A DNA stretch of 64,000 bases from Pycnopodia helianthoides. Lineage: Eukaryota > Echinodermata > Asteroidea > Forcipulatida > Asteriidae. The first letter of the stretch is position 1. Each line of letters begins with the position of its first letter. The notes beneath the pieces were generated by a model. The model worked only from the letters and a program-made list of their open reading frames with translations, was not told where the DNA came from and ran no database searches. The DNA lies in NCBI GenBank assembly GCA_032158295.1, contig CM063260.1, positions 2,118,001-2,182,000 of the forward strand, given 5' to 3'. The translations under genes were made by a program, and so were the position numbers. Below, piece by piece: positions 37,291 through 51,600 of the stretch.

Positions 37291-39445
37291 TTCGTTCAAA
37301 GCATGAATATTATTAATGTTGTACAGTATGTATATAAAAAAAATAATCAACAATTGCTGTTAATATCGTATATTATGTGTATGTATTTATTATTAAAGAT
37401 CACGTTTAGAGTAAAGTATTAGGGACACGTTGCCTTCGGACTTAGCCGTTTTGGGCTATAAAACGCGTCTGTATGAAATAAATATGGTTGGAAAGAGATT
37501 TTAAAAGTAGAGTATAACGAATCGCCCGAGTATACCTCGAAATTGTGTGGTTTCCCTTTTACTTCGTGAACTAACACGGTCTGCCATTTTCTGGAACTAA
37601 AGTTTTGACTACACAAAATGGCGGACAGTTAGTTAGGATTTGCGTGAATCATTGAGTTCTACTTTTAAAATATCTTTCCAACACAAATGTTTTTATTTCC
37701 CTAAAGAGCCCAAATCCGAAGGCAACCTGCCCATTTAATTATCTAGGAGTTATCTTTGTGTCATGAATGTTTTAACAGGCGTGACTAATTAACTATTCCA
37801 CTTTGTGGATGACTCTGTTTATTTTTGACCAAAGTACAGTGTCGTGTTTGTTGCGTGTTCAAAATGATCGTGGTGTCAACATTTCAGGCTCAAGTTAGAG
37901 TATAACTTAGTTTGTTGATAAAAAAGAAAGTAGCAACTTAGAAAATAGGGTCCGTAAAAAGAAAACTGTCACGTGTACCACTTTCGTCATCACCCTCTCA
38001 AACCCAAGACAAGTGATCGCTGGTATTACTGTTAAGTCATGGCACATGTTATTTACTTCACTGTTTTCTCCGTCCAAATTGCAATGCCCGGGGGGGGGGA
38101 GTCAAAGTCATTGAAATCCCAGACTGAACCATTCCATTTATCTAAGAGGGGGATCTGCTTCAAACGTTGTGTATTTATTTATTATTATTATTTTCTTTTT
38201 TTGAGGGGCTGAAAAATATTTTCACTCATATGCTTTGTGCACAAAATTGTCCAAAATATATAAACCTACTCTAGATCAAGCCCTCTGATAAAGTGGAGGT
38301 ATGTTCTTTGTAGCAGGCTTCCAGATGACTTTTTGACAGCCTGTGCTATGAGGTTTCCAACACTCGCCCCCTGCCAATCAAACATTTTGGCTTACTGGGG
38401 AGCCAGTAACAAGTTGAACCTTCCCATATTATTGTAGTTCACGTGGTTAATCCCCCCTTAAAAGTTTTAAACGGTTCGGAATAAAAAATATCTTCATCAT
38501 TTATTGGTTTTGCTTATAGAGGTACATCTGAAATATTAACTTATCGGTACTTTTGGTGCAATCGGGTAGCCCCAGAGAAGGGGTAGTGAGAGTGATACTC
38601 CTTCCCAGGGCCTGATGTTTTTGTTTGTTCTTTGAATAAAAATTTTGGCGGAAGAGGTTCAATATTGAGACACTGAATGTAGATAATTCTGTCCGAACAG
38701 GGTGTCACCTCATGAACTTTGTAAATGAGGACGGTGAAGCGTAATTTTCACATGAATGCTAATGGGTATCAGCGCTCCTCTGGGCTCCACAGATTACTCG
38801 TCTTCGAGACGGTCAGATTTCAGTTTTACCTTAATGTTTCTCTCTTCGGTGATTTACCGCGGTGATTGTCTGTCAAATAAAAGGCTCTCCAGTGAGGATC
38901 AGGTTGGGAGTCTCGAGAGCAACTTCAAGAGATCGATGACGCTTTTCCAATTAATGTATTTACGTCGAGGGTAAAGTTTTATGGTAATTTCTGTGCGATG
39001 GGGGCCCTCGGATAGATCCGCAGGCAATGCATCGTGGGGATCAAATTATCGTCTCAGAATGACTAAAGGAGCTTCGGAAATTTACTTCTGACTAAATACA
39101 CAAGTAATGCTGCCACGAGAATGCTGTAGAGGTGGAGTCGTGTCTATCAACCACCTATAGTTCATTATTACTATCAAAGTTAATTTTTACTGGACCTTTG
39201 TTATGGAAAGATAGTTATGTCATTTAGTATAATTGTCGGTGATAAGAATGGTGTGTTCGTTCCAGTTGGTTGATGCCCAAAGGGGCTTCACTACAGCCGA
39301 CAAAATCACACCCTGGCCACCAACGGGGAAACTGGGGGAAAGTGCAAATCTGGGACAGTGTTTTTTTTTTTGTTCAGGTCAAAAAAATTCCTGTTACACT
39401 GGATCGGCTCTTGTAGAGAGTAGAGTGTAAAGGTAGATGGAGCAA

Positions 39446-39601
39446 TAGACCCCTTGCCTATGGCGTCACAAGCCCAAACAGCGCCCTCACTGAGGTCAAA
39501 GGGAAGACCTATCATTGGCTGAGACGTGTGCGCGGCGCGTACACACGTGCACGTTTCCGTTTTGTTCGACCTCGGAGATGGCGGGCAATGCAAGGGGTCT
39601 G
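39446..39601. mobile_element. MITE with TAGACCCCTTGC ends
   Basis: It begins TAGACCCCTTGC and ends GCAAGGGGTCT. The interior holds CATTGGCTGAGACG and a CG-rich stretch. Confidence 0.7.
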
Positions 39602-42600
39602 TTACATGGGGGTTAAGAACAAGTGGTGTAACCAGGAAGTGTGGGGGGAGAGGGGTGCTTGGGCCCCCCCTGCTCAGAACCCTTCTCCCCACCCTCCAGA
39701 GCACCCCAAAATGAAAATGTCTAGTTAAGCCACTGTTGAGAGCACGCCTAAAGACTCTTAGAATCTAGCCTAGCTTTCTACCCCCACTTAACACCATAAG
39801 GGATGATTGTAATTATAAAACAATAGAGTATTGTGTTACGTGGCTACTAAAGATAGTTAGTCATAAGTGAACATGTATTGTTTCTCCAAGTGTTTTTTAT
39901 TGTGTGATGTTTGCAATTTTGTCTAATTTAAAAACTCGTCCAGATTTAATTGCATGTTCTCGCTTTAAAGTGGAGTGAATAATACCCAGATTCCGAAACA
40001 CCTGAATTATTATAGACATCAGGGAAGTGTCATGTTGCAGCTGATGCGAACAGCGCCCGCTACCGGCAAGTATTGGAGACGTCTTTAGTCAGTGCATCGT
40101 CGCTTGTTCTGAGTAACTCGTACCTGTAAATAAAGTAGATGCATCTCTAGATAACATTCGAGTTTATAGTGTTGCTTATTACCGTTGTTTTATCGTAGGG
40201 TAGTTATGTCTTTAAACCTCCGCACAAAAATGAATATTCATGGTTTTTGTACCTTCCACATGGTCCCACGTCACCTCCAGCTAGACAGGCCTCCGTTGCC
40301 ATTGGTAACATATAGGCTTGGACTATAGGATCGCAAAGTTTGTACACCCTTAATTTCACATAGGAAGGTTTGCTGTGCTCTAATAATACCACATGCATGG
40401 AGATTGTGCCTTGATGTTGATGTGCTTGGGTGTCATGGGACAAAATGGATACAGTGTGGCCATGAATCATGTAGGTTCACCCTTGGATTTACTCTGCCCT
40501 TGATACATCAGATATGGGGAATAATTATGGGTACACAATCTGGGTTAATTACCCAGCATTATGTGCATGTTCCCAGCAGGGCTTTAAGTCAAATTGTGGG
40601 CTTAAAGGCCTCTCTCCCAACAATCAAAACTCACTTTTTCTTGATTTGTGTTTGCATATAAATGAGCTGAAGATCACATTTACCTATTACTGATCAGAGA
40701 CTAATCGTTCATGTAAAGCTTGGACAAGCAAGTGGATGGCGCCCCCATCAGTGATATCATCAAGCATAGATCGAGCCCCTTTGACGACGGGTGGGTTATG
40801 GGTTAGTTCCATGCCTGCCACTGCCAACATTGGATTTCATCCCACATCAAACTGAACATTCTTCTTCGTTCTCTGACACTAAATTATGGTGGAGAAAAAA
40901 AGTTCCATACCATAAACACACACTTTCCAATTTTGCATCCCAGTGGGGCTGGATTTATTTGTGTTCTTATGTCCCTGTACTTAACATTCTCCCTTAGACT
41001 TGTGTACACAAAATTCATTGTGGAACGCTGCTCTCTATTATAGAATTCCCCTCTGGAGACCTAATTTGTCTCTAATCACAATCTAATCCAATCATTGTCT
41101 CCGATTGTCTTCGGTCGCCATAAGGTAGCCAACTCACACTCTCCCCCCTCTTGTACAGAAGTACCCCCCTCCCCCTCCCCAAACAAAAATGGGGGAGGGG
41201 TACACCATGCCACATATCGAGCACCGAGATGTCTGAGACAGGTTGCTTCATTACAATAATCTCCTCACGAGCCATTAATTAATATTACTAAACCGAGTAT
41301 TCTGAAGAATGCAGTCAACTTTAAGTTATTCATTCGCTTCCTCAAAATGTATCTTCGCCTTGATTTTTTTCCGAAGGGGTAAGACCACACTGCCTTTAAG
41401 GTCAAAGTGCACTCTTCTCTTGTGATCATCAACTTGTCCTGATTATCTTTTGAATAAATAACAAGAACCCATCGCCTTTAATAATAAATTATTAAATGAC
41501 TTGTTAAGTACATTACAACCTCGTGCCCAAAATACCTCATCGTGCCCGTGATTGTTATGTCAATCTCTGTTCAACAAATTGCTGACCACAGAAAGAAAAC
41601 GGTGCCATGTATTTAAAAAAGGGGGTGCACGTGTTTAAAAACATCTGACAAAAGCGCCCCCGTGCGTCACTCTGTAAAACCGTTAACATTTTCCACTTAA
41701 CTTTGCAGGCAGTACATCTGTATTGAGCACACTGTAATCGTAACTACAATGGCTCGTCAAAGGACATGGACTCTCTGAATAGTTCAGGTAAAAGGCGACA
41801 GACCAGATGGTGCATTTAAGTATCTCCTGCATCGGGGCTTGCTGACATTTAAATCCTTCAATCTAACCTCAGTGTGCACAATTTCATGGTTGTAGTGCTT
41901 ACTGCGGAATTCTGCCCTTATGGGCGCCCTGTAAAGAACATAAGTCTATGGATTGTAAGCGAGAAACCGAGTCATGAAATGGGCTCAGTTGAAGCCAAGT
42001 TTAAAACTGCAGTACCAAATCAACCGATGTAAGGTATCAAACTGCCATCCTACAACACGATTACTCATTTTAGACGATCATTTTGTGTTAAAACGTCTGC
42101 CCTTGAAATTAATGCGACACTAGAGCGGAACGGGAGTTTGAAGAGAACACACCGACGTATTGGGACTAATCCATGGAAATTTAGGCAGTCTTAAATTAGG
42201 TGTCACTAAGTTATTTCATCGTGATAATTTATGGGATGGTGTACATCGTAGCCTTAATCAACTTGACCGTGACCTTCAACGCTGATGGGTTTCTAATCTT
42301 TGACTCGTACAAGTCTAAGCACAACATTGGCAGATGGGAGCCCAATTAGAGACGACTAGTGACTTGGCGCGCTTTCAAGCGTAAAGCAAACAAGAGGCCC
42401 GTACGACATCCACACTGCGTACTGATACTCAGCACAAAGCACAGCAGCGGTTTCATCGTGGAGTGGTGGGACTGGTACAAGTCTAGCACGAGCCTCTCAC
42501 GCATCGCTGATGAGGCAAAACCATGGAGATAACATAATAGCGCCATGTCGGAAACCCAGTTGAAGCCAGGAGTACCGTACAGGATTTCAAGCAGGAAACG

Positions 42601-43590
42601 GGCCTCCGCTTCACGTGTACGATGAACGCTTTGCTCATGTTCGTAGGTTAACCGTATAGTCGTCTCAATACTCCCATTCGGCCGTTTTTAAGTGGGATCT
42701 TTGTGCCGGCCGGTTCTCTTAGAGCTAGCAACTCGGTAGGCCTGCTACGGATTCATCGCGTTCTGTCGCCGTGCCGCTCTGGCAAACACCGCCGTGTAAT
42801 TCTCCATTAGCACCGGTGGGCCTTTGTGGCGTAATACGTAAGTGGTAAACATACTTATTAGCGGTATTTCCATGTTCGGGGATGAAGCAACAATGTACTC
42901 ACTGTTGTTGACTAGTTGACCGTCAGTGAGACCACTTTGAGTTGTTTTCATATTCAGATTTGTCTTAATCAAGTAGATGTAACAGTTTTTGCTGCCACGG
43001 ATAAATTCATGTTCTGCAGCGGTTTGTGAATATTTTGCAAACAGGTTTGAGCTGTTCCTGTTAACTTTTCTAGGTCTTCAGACCGCCATATTCAAATGAA
43101 TTTCCACTATTGCCGTGTGCGTTGTCATGTTTTTGACTACGGATAAAAATCTGTCAGATGGAATTTTCTCATTTGTGTATACACCAACCACCCAGGGGAA
43201 AAAAAAACCTTTGAACCTTTTAACGCAATATAATTTATAGCACGGCCTACAGTATCACGATCCAACCATTTTATAATAATTATAGTAAACCAGGTTCACT
43301 TCAAAGAATGTTTTTACAGGAGTCTTTTAACGCGTAGAATTATGCACAACTATTAAATGTGTAACCATGTTTTTGTTCTCTTCAAACTGGGCAAATTTAG
43401 AGCGTTTATAATGGAACTGTATTTCTCTCAGAACAATAATTAGCCGGCACAACACTCTCCCACATAAATTGAAACAGTACTGCATAGTAAAAAAAAAAAA
43501 CACAATAATACAAATTTATAGTTATTACTCATTTTTTTCTGTAGCAACCTGTTCTAATTTTGACCGACATCTTGATCAAAAGAGTGACCT

Positions 43591-43738
43591 GGGGCCGATT
43601 CAACAAAGAGCCAAAATTGATCTTTTCTGCGAATCAATCGTAATTGCTAAGCAAAGTGTGATGTCACAATACAAATCACCATGGTGATACTGACAACTCA
43701 TCTTAAGATGAATTTTAGTGCTTTGTGAAATCGGGCCG
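43591..43738. mobile_element. Short inverted-repeat element with GGGGCCGATT end
   Basis: It begins GGGGCCGATTCAACAAAGAG and ends CTTTGTGAAATCGGGCC. The ends are complementary with mismatches. There is no ORF. Confidence 0.6.
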
Positions 43739-46700
43739 TGGTTGATGCGTGTGTATTAAGGTAGAATCCGTCGTCAACTGTACTTTCAGTTCGAATCTAT
43801 CCATGTATTTGCATCTGACATTTGCTTTCCAAACAAAATTGTTAACGGAAAATGACATGCATGGATTTAGTGAGAGTGCTGCAAACTTAACTCTCGGACC
43901 AGAAGGGTTTCCCTGGTAACTACTTAAAATGCAAAACAAATAACATTGTTTTTAGTGGCGACGAGAGATGCTCTATGCTAGCTGGTGGGTTGGGTGCTTA
44001 TGCAAAGAGATGATATTTCTATGTCATAGGTTAACGGAGCACCCATTTTAAAGAATTGTTAAAGGCGATTTTTGAGCTCAGCTAGGTAAGGGGACTCTGA
44101 ATCTGTAGTAAAGTACAGTGGGTCAGCCATTCTTTAAGGGTTTTTTCTTTCAAAAGGCTCATAGTGAAGTTAGACACCTATAAGGTAACCAGACTAGTAC
44201 TGGGCAACCTCGTTCTCAAATGCCATTCCTGCTGTTTTCGCTTTCTCTAAGCGAATGAGACAAAGCTGGTGTCGACCAGCCTAAAAGTGCATCGTGAAAA
44301 TTATGTTCGCCATATTTGAGATAAAATACGTCACCCACTCATAAAACATAAAGCTAGTTCCGTCTCAGCTTAGAAGTTGTGAATAAATAACTAGTTCCTA
44401 ATTCACCTTCAGCATTGTTGTGAATAAATAACCAGTTCCCAATTCACCTTTCGCGTTGATTTCATAATGTTTACCATTAGGCAAATTGGACGAGGATACT
44501 GAAAGATATTACCATTCACTTACAGTTATAATTGTCTGCAATATGGTTACATACGATATTTCCATTATCACGATAAAGTTCCTGACTGTGAAGCTGATTT
44601 GATAAAGGGGTCAAAGGTGAGCATTGATGAGTGCACGGAATTCACTGTATGGAAATAGTCACATAAAATGCGGCATAACTGCACCTTTAAAGATTCTTGA
44701 TCAATATCGGATGCTGAAAGTACGTTTGCTGAGTCAAAAATAATCCATCTGGTACCATTTCCTATGCAGCGCAACGGCATCTTTGCATGAACCGAACAGG
44801 GTTTTTTTTGTTACCTGGGGGTCATTTTACACGCTAGGCGTGCTTCATCTACGGGAATTGTTGTGCAATCAGCATGGTATCGCACCGATCCAATTAATTT
44901 TGATGAGAGTATGGTTGCCCCACTCTCTAGAGGAGCAATTAATTAACAGGGAAACGTGACAAGCTCGGATCGGGAGTGATTGTTGCGCTCGCATTGGAAC
45001 AATTTTGCGAAGACAAAACAATTTCTACCCCGTCTCCTTTGTAAATTGTTTTTAATTTTCAACTGAACAGTTTGAGGGAAAACGTACAGTAGTGTTATTT
45101 TGAAGGCAGGGTTTTTAGGATAAATGTCACGTGAGGATTTCGGTTTCGTCAAAAGGGCAAACCCCCTTGTTTCCCACGTCATGTATCCTTGTGTCCCACT
45201 CTTTTATATTTTATTTTATTTTATTTGATGATGTATTCATATTTATTAGTATATATTAGTATTAATTTTATTTTATTTGTGTTCTTTTTTTTGGCAAGAT
45301 CCAAAAAGTGTCCACACGAAACAAGTTGTTGAATAATAAGATGTGGGCTTTAAATTACCGTAAAAGCTTAGACTTCTATTTATAAACTGCTCAGTGATAC
45401 ACGAAGGTCGCTCAAGGTCCACGTTTGCCCGGATCGGCTCCGACGGTCCTAGTAAACCCACGTGAACAAAAATTACGATCCGGACACTCCGGAATCGTAC
45501 AATTCGGCTGCAATATTAAATTAGCCTCTCGCCAATCCGGACCTTACGGGCTCGTAAACTAATTTGCTTCGATTTTGATCCGATGTGGGAATCTCACTTT
45601 ACGCCAATCTCTGCGAAACACCCCCCCCCCCCGTCTTTAGAAACCCTTCGCTTCTTCAAGACGGTAGGAATGTGGGGGAGCGGGGTAGGAACTTTACCAT
45701 GGCAACAGATATGCGTGACTAGAATGCATGTGATAAAGTATTATTTTGGAAACGTCTACTGGCGAGTGTATTGTCTGCAGCTGATTAGCATGCCGGAGCC
45801 GCGTCAAGCTGAGATGGCCAGTCTCTAGCGCTCTGATATTTTTTTAAAGGGAATGGTACAGTTAACTGAAATGTCCTGCACCATCTGCGTCTAGTTCCCC
45901 GGCGTGTAAGAGGCAATACATAAACAGAATGTCATTAAGCTCTTAAAGGGGGCCAGACTTGTTTTGCTCTCGAAACTTTGAACTTGTTATTCAGATCTGC
46001 ATAAACTGGGCTCCGTTAAAAACGCTTTGAAGGATCTGTCCACTCCAATTATAGATTAAAACAGGAAACTAACTTGCTGAAGTTGAAATACAAACAAAAA
46101 GAATAGCTCGCGTTTATTACAACAACTTTTTACAATCATTTATTATCATTAATCCCAAGAAAAGAAAATATCGATATTTGAATTCTTAACAATTATTTTA
46201 TAAAATGATACCTTCAGGATCTCAAACGAAATCAATTGTGAGATGATTGGTACATTATTCGCAAGAAACGTCTCTGCATAGACTGACCTTTCCAGTCTCT
46301 CGAGGTCATGTTGCTCCGTTTTCAGAAATGTTCGTATCGGTTGGCGTCAGGTTCCAATTATTTCAACCCATGAAACTCATCTGCATTCCGTAACGACTCG
46401 ATCCATCAGTAACCACTGAGGCCACTGAGGCATCGAGAATTGAACGAACAAGGAGAATACAGCCCCTATAATGACGTCACCAAAAATTAATCTGTCTTTA
46501 CAAATTATGCCTGTGCGATTGTTGAATTTTCGAAAAAACAGTTTCCTAAAGACGTCACAAAAAATCATAAAATTTTCCAAATTAGGTGTACACAAAATGT
46601 TAATCTGTTTTGGAACAATGGTTGTTAACGGTTTCTTAAAGCACCGGAAATTGCGATTGTGGGGAAAAAAAACTCAACTTAAGACTTAACTCGAAATAAA

Positions 46701-47924
46701 CTATTGGATTTAGTACCCAACTGGACCGCTGTCTTTCCTTTTCAAGAATCAAGTTACACAGGACTCACTCTCAGAGAGAAAAATTGTAATTTCCCCAATT
46801 TTCATTTTTAAAGGTATCAATCCAGAGGTATACAGTCGAGTATTTCAACGAGATACTTGTGACTTTGAAACATCAAGCAATACCTTTAAGACCGGTGTCC
46901 ATGATTCGTAAAAATGTCACCCACAGTGTAGCGTGTATATACGCAAGAAATGTCAAGACTGGAAGACAGACGTGTAATTGGGTCATGACATTGACTTCAT
47001 TCTTAGAAGCCGAGTCAGAGGAATGGTCGCTACTTCCTCACTTTAGTATTAATAGACCAAAACATTGGGCAAAATATATATATATATATATTCTTCCGTG
47101 TCGAAGTATTGAAGTAAGATTTAAAGGTCATCATGATTTTGTCTGTATATGTGTAAAACAAAATAGCGGTTTTTAATCCAGAGTTTTGTCTTCATTAAAC
47201 AATAACCCAGAAAATATTGGCCTCAATACGTGATAGTACGTTTTAGGTAATTTTGTCATATCCTCCCCCCCCCCTTCCACCTTCCAGGTCATTATCAATT
47301 GTATTCGAGGGACGGGCCAATAGGCCACGGTCAGTAGTGGGTCTTGCCGTAAGCTCCTTCAAGTGCGCGGGCGGGAAGGCCGTTTATTCCGGTCGTTGTC
47401 TTTGATGGATAGCCTTGATTTCCCGGAGTCATAAATTTAGTGAAAATATTGTGTACTGCCGTTGTCCAAACAGAAAACAGCCTGGGGAATACGTGTAATT
47501 CAATTCAACCGACCTTGTTTTCAGAAAGAATAAATTTGTCAAGCGGTTATAAAAACCGTGTCATTCTGCTAGCATATTTTACATGTCCCCTGCATAGCAG
47601 TAGTAAAAAGCAATTCGCTATTCATCCGAATAGGATCTTATTTTGAAACTGGTACATTGAGGCGCACTACTGACCAAAACAATCATGCACCAGTACAGCC
47701 TCAAAAATAAAATTGGGTTAACAATTTGGCCCCCACCTGTTTATGAAATTCAAAGATTTGAAGGTCATGGCTTTGAGGGTTTGTTTACAAATGGTCCAAT
47801 ACTGTGCACTTAGGTTGTTGACTTCCAGCCTTGCTCAATTTTGACACTCGTATGATAATATTAATATGTGATGATGCAGTGCTGTTGTTTTTTTTTTGTT
47901 TTTTGTTACTGTCTTCAGGTTGGC

Positions 47925-48066
47925 ATGCGGGAAGTGTTCACAGTACACCTTGTATTTCTCAAGGGAATCGGCATGATGTCGTCCTCCATTCCACTGCACG
48001 TTCTGCTACCTGTGGCCTGGCAGTTACTTGTGACAGTAGTGTGCCTAACCGACAACACACACGGAG
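47925..48066 (+). CDS. Candidate first coding exon (signal peptide) of the FNDC5-like gene
   Basis: The acceptor ACTGTCTTCAG at 47918 implies a non-coding exon upstream. ATG at 47925 opens 47 residues with a hydrophobic core, LHVLLPVAWQLLVTVVCL, followed by TDNTHG. The donor GTTAGC at 48067 is weak but leaves phase 1, exactly what the FN3 exon needs; the join makes Asp. An internal start at the MM (17th-18th residue) would give a more typical signal peptide. Confidence 0.5.
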
Positions 48067-48583
48067 GTTAGCAGTGTGTCTATAACAGACACTCGCAAAA
48101 AAAACTCCCGGGTCAGAATTGACGTCGGGCCCCACGGGACCTGGCCCACAATTTAGGTCCAGCTTACCCGGACCGGAGACTGGTCCAAAATTGGGTTTTG
48201 ACCCAGATTCTCCGTCAGTTCTGACCAATATCTGGGTCATTTTGGACGCGGATTCCGAGTCATACTGACCCAGAAATTGGTCAAGCCCCACGGGGTTCCG
48301 ATTCGGGTCAATCTAAACCCGGGCGTTTTTAGAGTGTACTGTTGCAATCCCGCAACAAGCCTTTTTAATTAGACTTGAGCACTACTGCACATGTATATTC
48401 TTTAGTGTATAGCCCAAGCGTACATGTGTTTGTGTGTGTGGGGGCTGTACACAATGTACGCTTGGGCTATACACTAAAGAATATACATGTGCAGTAGTAC
48501 TCAAGTCTAACTCTAACAGGCTTGTTGCGGGATCGCAACAGTACTATTTGATGTGTTTTATAACCTCATAAACCTCTTCCTCC

Positions 48584-48629
<46 letters not shown>

Positions 48630-51600
48630 TGGATGATTTTCTGCATGAATATTAATAACAGCTTCATGAAAGAACGCCCGGGGCCAATATCATATCATAA
48701 TGTATAAGCAGACAGTTTCGTCATTACTGAGCGGCCCCTTCTCCGCATTGAGTCTCGACTCAACAATTACATGTGAGCGAAAGGACGAGAGTTAAAGATG
48801 CTAAGCCAGTTTCGTTTTGCCAAATTGACCCCAGAGTTTAGATTTTAAACTATACAAATAGCTATTTTTGTAGATGCGAGAATGTTGTAATCTTTCATTT
48901 AAATGCAGGGTCATAGATTGACAACTACTCCAAAAATTAATGACATACAAATTTTAGAAGCACTGCAGCTGTTAAAAGTATAAACTATCTTTGAGAAATG
49001 ATTCCCCTTCGAAGTAATACGGTTTGGATATATAAGTTTTCATCCCCAAACATTTGAATCTGAGGACACGATTCATGCATGAATCGTTTCTCAGATTTCT
49101 GAGGGCTGACTGAAAGTTCAAAATGTCCGTAGTGTCCGTTTGCTGGGGGCCAGAGATGCGGTTGGTACCCGCTGTCACCTCGCTAAACGTGGATGGATTT
49201 GACGTTCTTGATCAAAATACCGTGACAGGTTTTTTTTTTGCTGTTTTCTCAACAAACTAAGAAGACACTATAGACCTTTCTTTTGCAACGTCACAGCCCG
49301 AGTTTTTGCCAACCGAGGTCGGAAAATTATGGAAAGCCATAAATGCAAAACAAAAACAGATAGCCACACTTTTTAACAATGTTACACAAATATTCAAAAA
49401 TAGTGTTGAATTTGTTGGAAATAAAGCAACCAATCATGAGAGGTACTTTACTTAATTGAAAGTTTGCAGAAAATGTTGAATTTTGTTGAAACATCTGTTA
49501 ACACGATTGAGTGTTTTGCTAACATTCGGCCTTCCATGCCAACTAGCGCGGTTTGTTTATCAACAATGGAAAGGTCTATATTCAGCTGGCACTTTCAAAG
49601 GTGACTTTTAATATCAGTTCTTATATAGCGCAATTCCAAAATTATCATTGCGCTTGACTTTTATTGCATCTTTATTGATAGTTTTGCCAATGCATTTCGT
49701 TGACGAAAATCAAATTTATGACCGTACCTTTAAGGCAATGCACGAGAAGAAAAAAATCTGTCAACGCTAAGAGGTTGTTAATTAAAAACTAACCGTGAAT
49801 TATGTTCTGGATGCCACCATTATCCCAAGTCAATCAGTCATGTTCAATGTTGCATTACATGTATTCTGTGCATTGCCAGTGGCAATATTCGAAAGTCCGT
49901 GGATGTTTTTTTGTTTGTTGTTTAGAAACAGCTTCTGTTAAAATACGGAGAACAAATTCGTTTAATTTTCCGGCAAAAATTGGCCCACCAACCTGTCAAA
50001 ATCATCTTAAACGCCCATGGCGCGCAAGCATCGTCTTGATCGATGGAACACAATTTTGTGCTTTACGCATTGATGCTAATGTAATAAGAATGGATCGCCG
50101 TCTCTGCATGATCAGCCCGCTTTAATTAATAAACATTCAGGGTTTTTTTCTCTATCATTGTCTGCCATAAGGGGGTACTCAACTCTGACCGGCGCCAGTG
50201 TTTTTTTTGTTTTTTTTTAATGCTCATTGAAAATTGCTCATTAATTCAGCAATGTTTTGTGATATATCCCTGCCGTTACATCCAATTTTATGAGTATACA
50301 TGCAGCTATCCTTGTCCCAAACTAACGGCTCTGCTTACCGTGAAATTTTGCGCTTATAGATTAGAGAATTACCATGGGCGTAGGGAGACTCATTGATAAA
50401 AGCGGGCAAAGGGGTTGATTTGCCCGAAATTTTACAAAAATAAAAACATAGATACCATTTTTAATACCTGGTAAAAGGTCTTGTTGCTTTATTCTCTCAT
50501 ATTTGTTCAAAAAAAATATTGCCTGAATATTCACCACTGTTTTACTCGAATTTGGGATGGCAGTTCCCCCACCCCGACCCGTATACGCATGGAACTATGT
50601 GCTTTACGTGGCGCTTTAAGCGCAGAATTCCGCGGTAAGCAGAGCCGTAAGTAAGCGTTGGTTTCTTCCCAGGCTGGTATTGTGAAAAGGCTCATTTTGA
50701 AAAATGTAAATCTTCAAATTAATAATTCAACCACAGAGGACAAAAAAATGCAAGATAAATGGAGGGCATGGACTATTAGCTATTCATCATCATGATGAAT
50801 TTTCGATGTTGCGGGGTAGAAATTATATTATGTTGTTTATTAATTTATATTCTTGCATTATTATATTTCCTCTCTTGGGTGATTCCCAGGTGCTTTTACT
50901 TAAATTCCATGTGGAATGTGTTTTTTTTCTTCATGAAATCACAAAGTCTTTGTCATTAAAGACCATTGCGTCATCTTTTAAATGATTATGCCACAAAGCT
51001 TCCGTGTATTGTCCAGAATACTGCAGCTCCTGCTGTCGGTAAATAAGTGTTGTATCGGTCACGGCTGCCTAAATATAAATCTTCGTTTATGTCCACGAGT
51101 TTAAAGACACAGATTAAAACTATCGGCACGAACCGTGCATGACTCAAGACGATTGAACTACAGCAGAAATATCGCTTAATTGAAGGAAGACGAAGAGATT
51201 CACTTCTTTATCAATCGCTGTTTCTACTCTCTTCTTGTCACCCTCAACCCCCCCCCTCCCCCCAACTAAACTGACGAGGAGCAATCCATCTTGAAGCTTA
51301 CTAGGCCGAGATTGCATTGCTGTCAAACATTACATTTGCCCGGCTGTGGAGATGCAAAAGACGATTGTCGCCAATCGGCTACGTTCATCTTGACGTGGGG
51401 GTATGGAAGAGGTGAAGAATTTAACCACCAACAGAAAAATTCGTGTGGCGTCTGTTTTCAGCTTCAACAAACAAGCTACAGGCTCGTGAGGATGTCGATG
51501 TTATAGATGCACCTTTGCGATATTTTTAGGAACTCGTGCGGAGTTTGTTTTCAGCTTCAACAAACAAGCTGTAGGCTTGTTAGGATTTCAACATTATAGA

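Larger units (their letters stand above)
35582..47918. other. Intergenic stretch, no coding gene recognised
   Basis: It holds the repeats listed here plus 40968-41075 (partner of 14243-14385). ORFs such as 46859-47176 encode nothing I recognise and lack codon or motif support. A non-coding 5' exon of the FNDC5-like gene probably lies somewhere in this stretch. Confidence 0.5.

Noticed and set aside
46859..47176. 105-codon open frame near 47 kb
   Set aside because: It includes a TA microsatellite, has no recognisable motif, and has no splice partner.
49802..50125. 107-codon open frame in the FNDC5-like intron
   Set aside because: No domain, signal or splice support; composition is like the surrounding AT-rich DNA.
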